From: Mycobacterium kyorinense
GTDB taxonomy: Bacteria > Actinomycetota > Actinomycetes > Mycobacteriales > Mycobacteriaceae
Assembly: GCF_001672775.1 (NCBI RefSeq)
Contig: NZ_LZKJ01000085.1
Span: 1 to 64,000, forward strand
DNA: 64,000 nt
Reading direction: 5' to 3'
Both the position numbers and the translations under genes were made by a program. Below the pieces are notes generated by a model that did not search any database, had not been told where the DNA came from, and saw only the letters and a list, made by a program, of their open reading frames with translations. Below are positions 17,871 through 26,939 of the stretch, one piece after another (within the stretch, counting starts at the first letter, position 1; the number at the start of each line of letters is the position of its first letter).

Positions 17871-17916
17871 GCAGGCGAGCTACTCGCACTTTTGCCTGGT
17901 AGGCGCAGAGTCAACG
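17854..17916. repeat. 63-bp long-hairpin repeat, copy 2 (overlaps the 3' end of the nuclease-like gene)
   Basis: Same 13-bp inverted ends as copy 1. The single difference (A to G in the inner stem) still allows a G-U pair in RNA, so the hairpin is kept. It supplies the final codons and stop of the preceding gene and ends 6 bp before the fadA3 stop codon. Confidence 0.93.
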
Positions 17917-17921
17917 CAAAA

Positions 17922-19139
17922 TTAGGCGAGCCGCTCGATCACCATCGCCATGCCCTGCCCGCCGCCGACACACATGGTTTCCAGGCCGAACGTCTTGTCG
18001 TGGGTCTGCAAGTTGTTCAGCAAGGTGGCGGTGATGCGGGCGCCGGTCATGCCGAACGGGTGTCCCAGCGCGATCGCGCCGCCGGAGACGTTCAGCTTGT
18101 CCTCGTCGATTCCCAGCTCGCGTGCCGAGCCGAGGACCTGCACCGCAAAGGCTTCGTTGATCTCGAACAGGTCGATGTCACCGATCGACATCCCCGCATT
18201 CATCAACGCCTTTTTGGTCGCTTCGATGGGCCCCAGACCCATGATCTCCGGGGACAGCCCGGTCACCCCCGTCGACACGATCCGGGCCAGCGGGGTCAGC
18301 CCGAGTTCCTTGGCTTTGGTGTCGCTGGTGATCACCACAGCCGCGGCGCCATCGTTGAGCGGACAGGCGTTGCCCGCGGTCACGGTGCCGTTGGGCCGAA
18401 ACACCGGCTTGAGCTGGCTGACCTTCTCGTAGGTGGTGCCCGGCCGCGGGCCGTCGTCGACGCTGACAGTGGTGCCGTCCGGCAAGGTGACCGGCTCGAT
18501 CTCGCGCTCGAAGTGGCCGCTCTTGATCGCCTCTTCGGCACGGTTCTGGCTGCGCACGCCCCAGTGGTCCTGGTCTTCGCGGCTGATCCCGGTCAGCAGC
18601 GCCACGTTCTCGGCGGTCTGACCCATCGCGATGTAGACGTCCGGCAGGGCCTGATCGCTTCGCGGGTCGTGCCATTCATCGGCACCGGCCGCGGCGGCCT
18701 CCGTGCGTTCCTGCGCCTCGCCGAACAACGGGTTCTTGGTGTCGGGCATGCCGTCGGCGCTGCCCTTGCCGAATCGCGACACCGTCTCGACGCCGGCGGA
18801 GATGAACGCGTCACCCTCGCCGGCCTTGATCGCGTGGAAGGCCATCCGGGTGGTCTGCAGCGACGACGAGCAGTACCGGTTGACGGTGGTCCCGGGCAGG
18901 AAGTCATAGCCGAGTGCGACGGCGACGACGCGCGCAATGTTGTAGCCCGACTCGCCGCCCGGTTGGCCGCAGCCCATCATCAGGTCGTCGATCTGGTGCG
19001 GGTTCAGCGCGGGCACCTTGTCCAGCGCGGCGCGCACCATCTGGGCGGCCAGGTCGTCGGGCCGCATGGTGGCCAACGACCCTTTGACGGCGCGGCCGAT
19101 CGGCGAGCGGGCAGTTGAGACGATGACGGCTTCCGGCAC
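17922..19139 (-). CDS. fadA3: Acetyl-CoA acyltransferase (thiolase) FadA3
   Basis: 405-residue degradative thiolase. C90 in NRYCSSSLQ is the acyl-accepting cysteine; NEAFAVQ, GGAIALGHPFGMTGAR and CVGGGQGM hold the other active-site residues. It cleaves 3-ketoacyl-CoA to acetyl-CoA and a shortened acyl-CoA, the last step of beta-oxidation. Same location and strand as Rv1074c. Its last codons lie just inside the nuclease-like gene's downstream repeat flank. Confidence 0.95.
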   Translation of the reverse strand: MPEAVIVSTARSPIGRAVKGSLATMRPDDLAAQMVRAALDKVPALNPHQIDDLMMGCGQPGGESGYNIARVVAVALGYDFLPGTTVNRYCSSSLQTTRMAFHAIKAGEGDAFISAGVETVSRFGKGSADGMPDTKNPLFGEAQERTEAAAAGADEWHDPRSDQALPDVYIAMGQTAENVALLTGISREDQDHWGVRSQNRAEEAIKSGHFEREIEPVTLPDGTTVSVDDGPRPGTTYEKVSQLKPVFRPNGTVTAGNACPLNDGAAAVVITSDTKAKELGLTPLARIVSTGVTGLSPEIMGLGPIEATKKALMNAGMSIGDIDLFEINEAFAVQVLGSARELGIDEDKLNVSGGAIALGHPFGMTGARITATLLNNLQTHDKTFGLETMCVGGGQGMAMVIERLA

Positions 19140-19270
19140 GATCGGTTCCCTCCTGGGACATCTGGGCAGCGCCCAGGTGGTTTGGCTACGTCAAATCTAG
19201 CCTTGTGGCGGCGCGGGCCATGGAGCGGCCCACCCGCGTACCGAGCAAGCCGGGCAACCGGATTGAGCCG

Positions 19271-20239
19271 TTACCTTCCGGCCGGTACGACGACCGGCGC
19301 GGGCACCCCGGTGGTGTGCCGTCGCAGCAGCCGGGACACGATGGCGCGGCCCCGGGCGGGACTGGGATCGAGCTCCTCGGCCACCGACGGCAACGCAGGT
19401 GTCAGATCGCCGCTGCCGACGCCCAGCGCGTCGCACAGGGCGGGCAGCAACTGGTCGGCCACCAGCGCATAGCCGGCCGCCGAGGGGTGGTACTGGTCGT
19501 GGGACAACAGCAACTCCGACGAGTGCAGGAAATCCGATGCCAGCAGGTCGGCCAACGGGACCGGCACCCCACCGGCCGCCTTGACCTCGAGGGCCTGGGC
19601 CCGGGCCAGTCGCAAGCCGCGGGTGTGTGCGGCCCACCGCAGCGGCTGCGGAATCGCGGTGATCACACCGAAATCCGGGCAGGTGGCGACGACGACCACC
19701 GCGCCGCTGGCGCACAGCCGTCTGACCGCTGCGCCCAGCCGTCGTGCCGAGGGTGCGATGCCGTTGAGCGCCGTGACGTCGTTGGCGCCGATCATGATCA
19801 CCGCCGCGTCCGGGGGCGGCCCGGCCACGAACATCGCATCGACCTGTCCGGACAAGCCCTTCGACGTGGCTCCGACGATCGCCTTGGTGCTCAGCCGGAT
19901 CCGTTTACCGGTTTGCTCGGCCAACCCCCGGGCAATCAGCACACCGGGCACCTGGTCGGCGTTGTCGCAGCCGTAGCCGGTGGCCGTCGAGTCACCGAAG
20001 ATCATCAGATGCAAGTCCACCGGCGTTTCGCGCTGCCATCGCTGCGCCGGGCCGCCGCCGCGGGTGTACACACCGTCGGCCCGTGGCGGGACGTCCCAGG
20101 CTTTGGGGATAACGCTGCGTGCGCGCGCAGCTTGGCCGATCAGCAGGTTGCGGGCGCCCAAATAGGCAGTGCCTGTTGACGCCAACGCACCTGCTGCGGC
20201 CAGAGCAACCATCGATCGCCGCGGCGCGCGAATGTCCAC
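19271..20239 (-). CDS. GDSL/SGNH-family esterase (Rv1075c)
   Basis: 322-residue protein. An N-terminal hydrophobic segment (MVALAAAGALASTG) suggests export or anchoring. GDS84TATGYG is the nucleophile block, IGANDV the Asn block and DQYHPSAAGY the Asp-His pair, so the SGNH tetrad is complete. Rv1075c, the positional counterpart, is reported as a GDSL-like esterase. Divergent from lipU, with a 237-bp intergenic region. Confidence 0.9.
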   Translation of the reverse strand: MDIRAPRRSMVALAAAGALASTGTAYLGARNLLIGQAARARSVIPKAWDVPPRADGVYTRGGGPAQRWQRETPVDLHLMIFGDSTATGYGCDNADQVPGVLIARGLAEQTGKRIRLSTKAIVGATSKGLSGQVDAMFVAGPPPDAAVIMIGANDVTALNGIAPSARRLGAAVRRLCASGAVVVVATCPDFGVITAIPQPLRWAAHTRGLRLARAQALEVKAAGGVPVPLADLLASDFLHSSELLLSHDQYHPSAAGYALVADQLLPALCDALGVGSGDLTPALPSVAEELDPSPARGRAIVSRLLRRHTTGVPAPVVVPAGR

Positions 20240-20476
20240 ATGATCAGTTTAGGTCGCCAGGTGACGGCGGTCTGAAATCTCCGACACGGCGCGGTTACGG
20301 ACTGGACCAAATGTGGTATCGAATAAGACTCTTTGATTGTTGAAAGTTCTACAGGTGTCAAGCTAAGTTAGCGAGGTTGGCTGAGCGCCGTCGCGGGTAT
20401 ACCGCAATTTGTAGCTAGCTGAACCGGATGCTCTGCTACTTCGTCGACTGACTACACCGACGTAGGAAGTGGGAGC

Positions 20477-21529
20477 ATGACCGCAGCGACTGAAATTTCC
20501 GGCCCTCCGACACATCATCTCCGCGCCCGGGATCCACTCCGGGCGCGACGATTTCCCAGCAGTGACGGCGCCCCTGTCGAGGTCGTCGAGACCGGTCCCA
20601 CCTTTCCTGCCCGGTTGGTTTCGCTGGCGACGTATCTGACGGTCCGCCCGACGCTGGCTATCGGCAGCCGCGTTCCGCATATGCCGTGGCCGTTCGGCAT
20701 CGTCGACTTCGCATCGCGGGTGCTGCTGCCCGCTCCCGGCACGATCCGCGCCACCATCGGTCTGCCGCATGCCACTGCACAACTGGTGCGCGCTCCCGGT
20801 GTGTTGCCCGCCGACGGAAACCGGCGCGTCGTGCTCTACCTGCACGGTGGCGCCTTCCTGACGTGTGGCGTGAACTCGCACAGCCGGGTCGTCAATGCGT
20901 TGTCCCGGTACGCCGACTCGCCGGTGCTGGTGGTCAACTACCGGCTCATCCCCAAGCACTCGGTGGGCATGGCCCTCGACGATTGCATGGACGCCTACCG
21001 CTGGTTGCGGTTGCGCGGTTACGACCCCGAGCAGATTGTGCTGGCCGGTGACTCGGCGGGCGGCTACTTGGCGTTGGCGTTGGCGCAGCGGCTGCAGGAC
21101 GAGCACGAGGAGCCGGCGGCGCTGGTCGCGATCTCGCCGTTGCTGCAGCTGGCCAAGGAGCCCAAGCAGGCGCACCCCAACATCAAGGTCGACGCGATGT
21201 TCCCGGCCAGGGCCTTCGACGCGCTGATCGCGCTGGTCGCCAAGGCCGCCGCCAAGAACGTCGTCAACGGAGAGCCGGAGACGCTCTACGAGCCGCTCGA
21301 CCACGTCGAGCCGGGGCTACCGCGGACGTTGATCCACGTGTCGGGATCCGAAGTGCTGCTGCACGACGCCCAATTGGCGGCCCGACGGCTCGCGGCCGTG
21401 GGCGTCCCGACCGAGGTGCGGATCTGGCCCGGCCAGATCCACGATTTCCAACTGGCCGCGCCGGTGATCCCCGAGGCGACACGTTCGCTGCGCCAGATCG
21501 GCGAGTACATCCGCGAGGCCACCGGATAG
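20477..21529 (+). CDS. lipU: Hormone-sensitive-lipase family esterase LipU
   Basis: 350-residue alpha/beta hydrolase of family IV. HGG at 123-125 is the oxyanion motif, S193 in GDSAGG the nucleophile, and GQIHDF near the C-terminus supplies the His. No signal peptide is seen. The upstream intergenic region 20240-20476 is divergent with the esterase gene and carries the small palindrome GCTAAGTTAGC at 20362-20372; no firm promoter call. Positional match to Rv1076. Confidence 0.92.
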   Translation: MTAATEISGPPTHHLRARDPLRARRFPSSDGAPVEVVETGPTFPARLVSLATYLTVRPTLAIGSRVPHMPWPFGIVDFASRVLLPAPGTIRATIGLPHATAQLVRAPGVLPADGNRRVVLYLHGGAFLTCGVNSHSRVVNALSRYADSPVLVVNYRLIPKHSVGMALDDCMDAYRWLRLRGYDPEQIVLAGDSAGGYLALALAQRLQDEHEEPAALVAISPLLQLAKEPKQAHPNIKVDAMFPARAFDALIALVAKAAAKNVVNGEPETLYEPLDHVEPGLPRTLIHVSGSEVLLHDAQLAARRLAAVGVPTEVRIWPGQIHDFQLAAPVIPEATRSLRQIGEYIREATG

Positions 21530-21571
21530 CTCGCCGCGCTGCCGCCGAGCGCACCTGAGACCATTGAAGGC

Positions 21572-22966
21572 ATGCGGATCGCGCGGCACATCAGTGAACT
21601 CATCGGCAATACCCCACTGGTTGAGCTGAACTCGGTCGTGCCGCCGGGGGCCGGGCGGGTCGTCGCGAAGGTCGAGTACTTCAACCCCGGCCTGAGCAGC
21701 AAAGACCGGATCGCGGCGAAGATGATCGACGCCGCCGAGGCCAGCGGGCAGCTGAAGCCTGGCGGCACCATCGTCGAACCCACCTCGGGCAACACCGGCG
21801 TCGGGCTCGCGCTGGTCGCTCAGCCGCGCGGCTACAAGTGCGTGTTCGTCTGCCCCGACAAGGTCAGCGAAGACAAGCAGAATGTGTTGCGCGCCTACGG
21901 CGCCGAGGTTGTGGTCTGCCCGACGGCCGTGCCGCCGGATCACCCCGACAGCTATTACAGCGTCTCGAACCGGCTGGCCGAGGAGATCGAGGGCGCCTGG
22001 AAGCCCGACCAGTACTCCAACCCGGAGGGGCCCGCCAGCCATTACGAGACCACCGGCCCCGAGATCTGGGCCGACACCGACGGCAAGGTCACCCATTTCG
22101 TCGCCGGTATCGGCACCGGCGGCACGATCACCGGCGCCGGCCGCTACCTGAAGGAGGTGTCCGGTGGGGCGGTGCGCGTCATTGGCGCCGATCCGGAAGG
22201 GTCGGTGTACTCCGGCGGTACCGGCCGGCCGTACTTGGTGGAGGGCGTCGGCGAGGACTTCTGGCCGGAGGCGTACGACCCCAGCGTGCCCGACGAGATC
22301 ATCGCGGTGTCCGACTCAGACTCGTTCGACATGACCCGGCGGCTGGCCCGCGAAGAGGCGATGCTGGTCGGCGGGTCGTGCGGGATGGCCGTGGTGGCTG
22401 CGCGCAAGGTGGCCGAACAAGCCGGCCCCGACGCGCTGATCGTGGTGCTGCTGCCCGACGGCGGCCGCGGTTACCTGTCGAAGATCTTCAACGACGGCTG
22501 GATGTCGTCGTACGGCTTCCTGCGCACCCGGCTCGACGGCTCGGTCGAACAGCCCACCGTCGGCGACGTGCTGCGCCGGAAATCCGGGGAACTGCCCGAC
22601 CTCGTGCACACCCACCCGTCGGAAACGGTGCGCGACGCCATCGGCATTCTGCGCGAGTACGGGGTGTCGCAGATGCCCGTCGTCGGTGCCGAGCCACCGG
22701 TGATGGCCGGGGAGGTGGCCGGCAGCGTGTCGGAACGCGAATTGCTCTCGGCGGTATTCGAGGGCCGGGCCAAGCTGGCCGACGCCGTCGGTCTGCACAT
22801 GAGTGCTGCGCTGCCGATGATCGGCGCCGGTGAACTGGTGAGCGCGGTCGCCAAGGCGCTGCGGGACTTTGACGCGGTGATGGTGGTAGAGGAAGGCAAA
22901 CCGGTGGGCGTGATCACCCGACACGACTTGCTGGGCTTTCTCTCCGAGGGCCCACGACGCAGGTAG
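21572..22966 (+). CDS. cbs: Cystathionine beta-synthase
   Basis: 464-residue PLP enzyme that joins serine and homocysteine. K44 (LSSKDR) is the Schiff-base lysine, TSGNTGVGLA binds the substrate carboxylate and GTGGTITGAG the phosphate of PLP. Two CBS repeats occupy about residues 335-460 (DLVHTHPSETVRDAIGIL, LGFLSEG). With metB 0.9 kb downstream it covers both steps joining cysteine and homocysteine metabolism. Start ATG has GAAGG nearby. Rv1077 position. Confidence 0.94.
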   Translation: MRIARHISELIGNTPLVELNSVVPPGAGRVVAKVEYFNPGLSSKDRIAAKMIDAAEASGQLKPGGTIVEPTSGNTGVGLALVAQPRGYKCVFVCPDKVSEDKQNVLRAYGAEVVVCPTAVPPDHPDSYYSVSNRLAEEIEGAWKPDQYSNPEGPASHYETTGPEIWADTDGKVTHFVAGIGTGGTITGAGRYLKEVSGGAVRVIGADPEGSVYSGGTGRPYLVEGVGEDFWPEAYDPSVPDEIIAVSDSDSFDMTRRLAREEAMLVGGSCGMAVVAARKVAEQAGPDALIVVLLPDGGRGYLSKIFNDGWMSSYGFLRTRLDGSVEQPTVGDVLRRKSGELPDLVHTHPSETVRDAIGILREYGVSQMPVVGAEPPVMAGEVAGSVSERELLSAVFEGRAKLADAVGLHMSAALPMIGAGELVSAVAKALRDFDAVMVVEEGKPVGVITRHDLLGFLSEGPRRR

Positions 22967-23021
22967 TAGCTCGGGTAGGGTTTTGCAGCGCCACACCCAG
23001 TCCCTATCGAGGAAGGCGCCG

Positions 23022-23390
23022 ATGACCGAACAACCGCCTGGTCCGCCGGGCAATTACCCGCCGCCGCCTCCCGGGGGATACCCACCGCCACCGCCGCCCG
23101 GTTCCGGCGGCTACCCGCCGCAGGGGCCACCCGGTTACTCGTCGCAGCCCGACACCTATCTCGTCTGGGCCATCTTGTCGACCGTGCTGTGCTGCCTGCC
23201 GCTGGGCATTGTCTCGATCGTAAAATCCAGCCAGGTGTCGGGTTTGTGGGCGCAGGGCAGATACGCCGAAGCGCACCAGGCATCCCAGGACGCCAAGAAG
23301 TGGGCGATCTGGTCGGCCGTCGCCGGGGTGATCGTCATCATCATCGCGCTGGCGTTCAACGTCGTGTCGTTCTCAGCCGGCACCTCTTGA
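23022..23390 (+). CDS. Proline-rich CD225/dispanin-like membrane protein (pra locus)
   Basis: 122-residue protein. Residues 1-42 are Pro/Gly-rich (PPPPPGGYPPPPPPG); the rest has two hydrophobic helices separated by a loop with SGLWAQGRYAEAHQAS, the CD225/dispanin pattern, including the CCLPLGIVSIVKS stretch. In M. tuberculosis the gene at this place (pra, Rv1078) has the same proline-rich start but a longer RDD-type C-terminus, so the membrane domain appears to be different here. GAGGAAG upstream supports the ATG. A DUF2752 gene overlaps its stop. Confidence 0.85.
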   Translation: MTEQPPGPPGNYPPPPPGGYPPPPPPGSGGYPPQGPPGYSSQPDTYLVWAILSTVLCCLPLGIVSIVKSSQVSGLWAQGRYAEAHQASQDAKKWAIWSAVAGVIVIIIALAFNVVSFSAGTS

Positions 23391-23824
23391 CCCAGCTGCA
23401 GCAGGGTCGGCGCACGCCGACTTTGCACCGCCTCGGTGCACCCCTCGGGGTAGCTGCAGCGGCGGTGTTAGCGTGCGCGGCGGTGTGGTGGGCGGACCCG
23501 ACCACGCCCGGCGGCCCGCTGCCGGTGTGCCCGACCAAACTGCTGCTCGGCATCGACTGTCCCGGATGCGGCACGTTGCGGATGGTGTACGCGCTGCTGC
23601 ACGGCGACCTGCTGGCAGCGGCCAGATTCAACGCGTTGGCCCTGGCGGCGACGGTGCTACTGGGTCGGGCGTACGCGGCATGGACCTATGGGCGCGTCAC
23701 CGGTCGCCGGGTCTGGAGCTGGCAGCGTTATCGCTGGGCGGCGTCGGCGACGTTGGTGTTGGTGTCGGTCTGGTTCGTGGTGCGCAACCTTCCGTTCGGA
23801 CCGTTCCCCGCGCTTCGGGTGTAA
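23387..23824 (+). CDS. DUF2752 membrane protein
   Basis: 145 residues from a TTG at 23387 that overlaps the TGA of the dispanin gene (TTGA). The signature CPTKLLLGIDCPGCGTLRMVYALLHGDL is the DUF2752 core with its three cysteines; three or four membrane segments are visible. DUF2752 and CD225/TM2 proteins are often neighbours, which suggests they work together. Function unknown. Confidence 0.82.
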   Translation: MTQLQQGRRTPTLHRLGAPLGVAAAAVLACAAVWWADPTTPGGPLPVCPTKLLLGIDCPGCGTLRMVYALLHGDLLAAARFNALALAATVLLGRAYAAWTYGRVTGRRVWSWQRYRWAASATLVLVSVWFVVRNLPFGPFPALRV

Positions 23825-23852
23825 CGGCGCCGTCTCGTTAGGCTGGTCGGCG

Positions 23853-25007
23853 ATGAGTGAACAGCGCCGCCCCGGGCTTGCAACCAAGGCCATCCACGCC
23901 GGTTACCACACCGACCCGTCGACGGGCGCGGTCAATCCGCCGATCTACACCGCCAGCACCTTCGCCCAGGACGGCGTCGGCAAGCTGCGCGGCGGATTCG
24001 AATACGCCCGCTCCGGCAACCCGACCCGGGCCGCGCTGGAAGCGTCGTTGGCCGCCGTCGAAGAGGGCCGGTTCGGCCGGGCATTCAGCTCCGGCATGGC
24101 CGCCAGCGACTGTGCCCTGCGCGCGCTATTGCGTCCCGGCGATCACGTCGTCATCCCCGACGACGCCTACGGCGGCACGTTCCGGTTGATCGACAAGGTG
24201 TTCACCCAGTGGGGCGTGGCGTACACGCCCGTCGGCTTGTCCGACCTCGACGCGGTGCGCGCCGCGATCACGTCAGACACCACGTTGATCTGGGTGGAAA
24301 CACCGACCAATCCGCTGCTGTCGATCGCCGACATCGCCGCGATCGGCGAGTTGGCCCGCAGTCGATCGGTGAAAGTGTTGGTGGACAACACGTTTGCGTC
24401 ACCAGCACTGCAGCAGCCGCTGACGCTCGGTGCCGACGTCGTGTTGCACTCGACCACCAAATACATCGGCGGGCACTCCGACGTGGTGGGCGGGGCGCTG
24501 GTCACCAATGACGAGGAGCTCGACGTCGCGTTCGGCTTTCTGCAGAACGGCGCCGGCGCGGTGCCGGGGCCGTTCGACGCCTACCTGACCATCCGTGGCC
24601 TCAAGACGCTGGTGCTGCGCATGCAGCGACACAGCGAAAACGCCGCCGCGGTGGCCGAATTCCTCGGTGGTCATCCAGCCGTCGGCGATGTGCTGTATCC
24701 CGGCCTGCCCACCCACCCCGGCCATGACGTCGCAGCGCGGCAGATGAGCGGCTTCGGCGGCATGGTGTCGGTCCGGATGCGCGGGGGCCGGGCCGCCGCC
24801 GAAAGCCTGTGCGCCAACACCGAAGTGTTCATCCTGGCGGAGTCGCTCGGCGGGGTCGAATCGTTGATCGAGCATCCGGGCGCGATGACCCACGCGTCGA
24901 CGGCCGGCTCGCAGTTGGAGGTCCCCGAAGACCTGGTGCGCCTGTCGGTGGGTATCGAGGACGTTGCCGACCTCCTGGCCGACCTCGAGCAGGCGCTAGC
25001 CGACTAA
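23853..25007 (+). CDS. metB: Cystathionine gamma-synthase MetB
   Basis: 384-residue Cys/Met-metabolism PLP enzyme. K203 (HSTTKYIGGHSD) binds PLP; YARSGNPTR and SSGMAA are further cofactor and substrate motifs. It forms cystathionine from cysteine and an activated homoserine, and relatives also show gamma-lyase activity. Rv1079 position, downstream of cbs. Its last 12 bp overlap the convergent GPP34 gene. Confidence 0.93.
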   Translation: MSEQRRPGLATKAIHAGYHTDPSTGAVNPPIYTASTFAQDGVGKLRGGFEYARSGNPTRAALEASLAAVEEGRFGRAFSSGMAASDCALRALLRPGDHVVIPDDAYGGTFRLIDKVFTQWGVAYTPVGLSDLDAVRAAITSDTTLIWVETPTNPLLSIADIAAIGELARSRSVKVLVDNTFASPALQQPLTLGADVVLHSTTKYIGGHSDVVGGALVTNDEELDVAFGFLQNGAGAVPGPFDAYLTIRGLKTLVLRMQRHSENAAAVAEFLGGHPAVGDVLYPGLPTHPGHDVAARQMSGFGGMVSVRMRGGRAAAESLCANTEVFILAESLGGVESLIEHPGAMTHASTAGSQLEVPEDLVRLSVGIEDVADLLADLEQALAD

Positions 25008-25661
25008 CGCGTGACGAACCGCCGCCGTCGTCACCGCCAGGTTGACTTCGGCGAGTTCGGGCTCCGACTCGCCGACCCAGCCGCCGCTGGCGATATCACC
25101 GGCCCGGCTGCGCACCCATTCCCAGCCCCGGTCGTTGAGGCTGAACACCGCACCCAGACCGTCGACCGTGTGTAGCAGCGAGATGATCGTCGCCGTCGTC
25201 GGGTCCGGGTTGTCGTCGTCGAACAGTGCCCCGATCAGCGCCGCGCGGGCCTGCGACACCCGGGTCCGGTCGGTCAACGGCCAGGCGTAGGAGCGCTTGA
25301 ATCCGTTGCCCTGCAACCGAACCTGGCGAATCTGGCCGATGCATTCGAGCTGCGCCAATAGCGCGCCGGGGGTGATGCGGCGCAGCTTGGTGATCGCGGC
25401 GGCCGGGCTCATCGGCCGGCGCCCGAGCAGCTGTAGCGCGGGCGCCAACACGGGATCGGCAGGATCGGGTCCGCTCAGCACGACCAGGCGTCCCGCTTCG
25501 ACCGGCTCGCTGTCGACCGCCGGCCGAATACGGCAGGCGTGCGCCAAGTCCAGCAGCGTCGCCGCGGTCAGCACGCGTTCGCGGCATGCTCGATCCAGCC
25601 CCGGCTGCGCCGACGCATTGTCGAGTAGCAGCAGAAGTAGATCTTCGGCGATCCGCGCCAT
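24996..25661 (-). CDS. GOLPH3/VPS74 (GPP34) family protein
   Basis: 221-residue mostly helical protein with the GPP34 layout: AEDLLLLLLDNASAQ at the start, then a helix with ATLLDLAHACRI, a basic middle (ITKLRRITPG, LQGNGFKRSYAWPLTD), and LISLLHTVDGLGAVF near the end. Eukaryotic members bind phosphatidylinositol 4-phosphate; bacterial roles are unknown. It lies between metB and greA, which are adjacent in M. tuberculosis, so this is an extra gene here. Confidence 0.8.
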   Translation of the reverse strand: MARIAEDLLLLLLDNASAQPGLDRACRERVLTAATLLDLAHACRIRPAVDSEPVEAGRLVVLSGPDPADPVLAPALQLLGRRPMSPAAAITKLRRITPGALLAQLECIGQIRQVRLQGNGFKRSYAWPLTDRTRVSQARAALIGALFDDDNPDPTTATIISLLHTVDGLGAVFSLNDRGWEWVRSRAGDIASGGWVGESEPELAEVNLAVTTAAVRHALVG

Positions 25662-25703
25662 CAGCAGGCTTGAGCGGGCCTTATTCCCCCACCGGTGCGG
25701 TGA

Positions 25704-26198
25704 CTAGGAGTGGTACGGCTTGGCGCTGACCAGCGTGACTTTGACGGTGTTGCCGTTGGGCACGGTGTAGCTGCGGGTTTCGCCTTCCTTGGCGTCGATC
25801 AGCGCGCCGCCCAGCGGTGAGTTCGGCGAGTACACCTCGAGGTCACCGTCGTTGATGCCCTCACCCCGGGTGGCGATCAGAAACGTCTCGGTCTCCGACT
25901 TGTCGTCGCCGTAGTAGACCGTCACGACCGAGCCGGGCAGCGCGACACCTGACTGCGTGGGGGCCTCGCCCACCTTGGCGTTGTTCAGCAGGTCCTGCAA
26001 CTGCCGGATCCGGGCCTCCTGTTGGCCCTGTTCCTCGCGCGCCGCGTGATAGCCGCCGTTTTCCCGCAGGTCACCCTCCTCGCGGCGGTCGTTGATTTCC
26101 GCGGCGATGATCGGACGATTTGCGATCAACTGGTCGAGTTCGGCCTTGAGTCGGTCGTGTGACTCTTGGGTCAACCAGGTCACCTGGGTGTCCGTCAT
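25704..26198 (-). CDS. greA: Transcription elongation factor GreA
   Basis: 164 residues, the family length. An N-terminal antiparallel coiled coil has the acidic tip D43 and E46 ([18 protein letters not shown]), which promotes RNA cleavage by stalled RNA polymerase; the C-terminal FKBP-like domain carries the [17 protein letters not shown] and [13 protein letters not shown] motifs. The AAGGAG site before the ATG is strong. Rv1080c position. Confidence 0.96.
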   Translation of the reverse strand: MTDTQVTWLTQESHDRLKAELDQLIANRPIIAAEINDRREEGDLRENGGYHAAREEQGQQEARIRQLQDLLNNAKVGEAPTQSGVALPGSVVTVYYGDDKSETETFLIATRGEGINDGDLEVYSPNSPLGGALIDAKEGETRSYTVPNGNTVKVTLVSAKPYHS

Positions 26199-26311
26199 CT
26201 CGTCGTGCTCCTTGTGGTGTCGGTTGCGCGATAATCGCGTGCCTGCGCACCTGCGGTTCCCCCGCGTGTACTACGGCTATATAGCTGCGTATACCCGCTA
26301 ATGCAGCAATA

Positions 26312-26333
26312 CACGGTTCCAGCAGGAACCGTG
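26312..26333. other. Hairpin between DUF4307 gene and greA
   Basis: Perfect 9-bp arms CACGGTTCC/GGAACCGTG around AGCA. It lies 80 bp past the DUF4307 stop and 114 bp before the greA start, both minus strand. There is no T tract, so it may be an operator or an mRNA structure and not a classic terminator. Confidence 0.6.
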
Positions 26334-26412
26334 CACCCAAACATGGTAGCACCGCGCAGCCTCCCGGCGAGCATGTTTTCGCAGTTCGGCCTTCGTCCGG
26401 GCGGCCTTACGG

Positions 26413-26847
26413 TCAGGAACTGCGCAGGTAGCCGGGCACATTCGTGCCGCACCCGTAGACGTCGCCCATCACGGGTGGCTTGCTGGACTTCACGATCGTG
26501 GTGACTTGGACCGTCGCCGCCTGCGACGGCGGGACCAGGACCTCGCGCCGGCCCGTCTCGCTGCCGTCTTTGGCCCGGACTCGCACGATGCAGTCGACCG
26601 GACGCGACGGATCCGACCGCGTCACGCTGATCGTCACCGACACCGTCTCGTCGTCGATCAGCCGGTAGCCGGCCAGCGTGCCCTTCACGTCGCCGGTGCC
26701 CAGCCGCTGGTAGGCGACGACCGCGACGATGATGCCGGCGGCGACCACCAGCAGCCCCAGCGCGATCACGATGCGACGCCGCGAAGCGGCCGACAGCGGG
26801 GCACGCCCGTAGCGGCTCTCCGGAGGCACCAGCGGAGGTTGGCTCAT
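26413..26847 (-). CDS. DUF4307 membrane protein (Rv1081c)
   Basis: 144 residues from the ATG at 26847 (MSQPPL); another ATG lies 12 bp upstream. One transmembrane helix ([23 protein letters not shown]) follows a cytosolic tail, and the rest is a beta-rich external domain ([28 protein letters not shown]) with two cysteines, matching DUF4307. Divergent from mca, as in M. tuberculosis. Function unknown. Confidence 0.87.
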   Translation of the reverse strand: MSQPPLVPPESRYGRAPLSAASRRRIVIALGLLVVAAGIIVAVVAYQRLGTGDVKGTLAGYRLIDDETVSVTISVTRSDPSRPVDCIVRVRAKDGSETGRREVLVPPSQAATVQVTTIVKSSKPPVMGDVYGCGTNVPGYLRSS

Positions 26848-26939
26848 TGTTGTGCGCATCTCTTCAGTCGGTTTCGGACCCGGACCGCCAGGATGGAACT
26901 ATTAGGGTATCGACCCGACAACGCACGGACAGGGAGCAC

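Noticed and set aside
26312..26333. Intrinsic terminator upstream of greA
   Set aside because: The hairpin is good but has no T run on either strand and lies 80 bp past the preceding stop, so only a neutral call was made.
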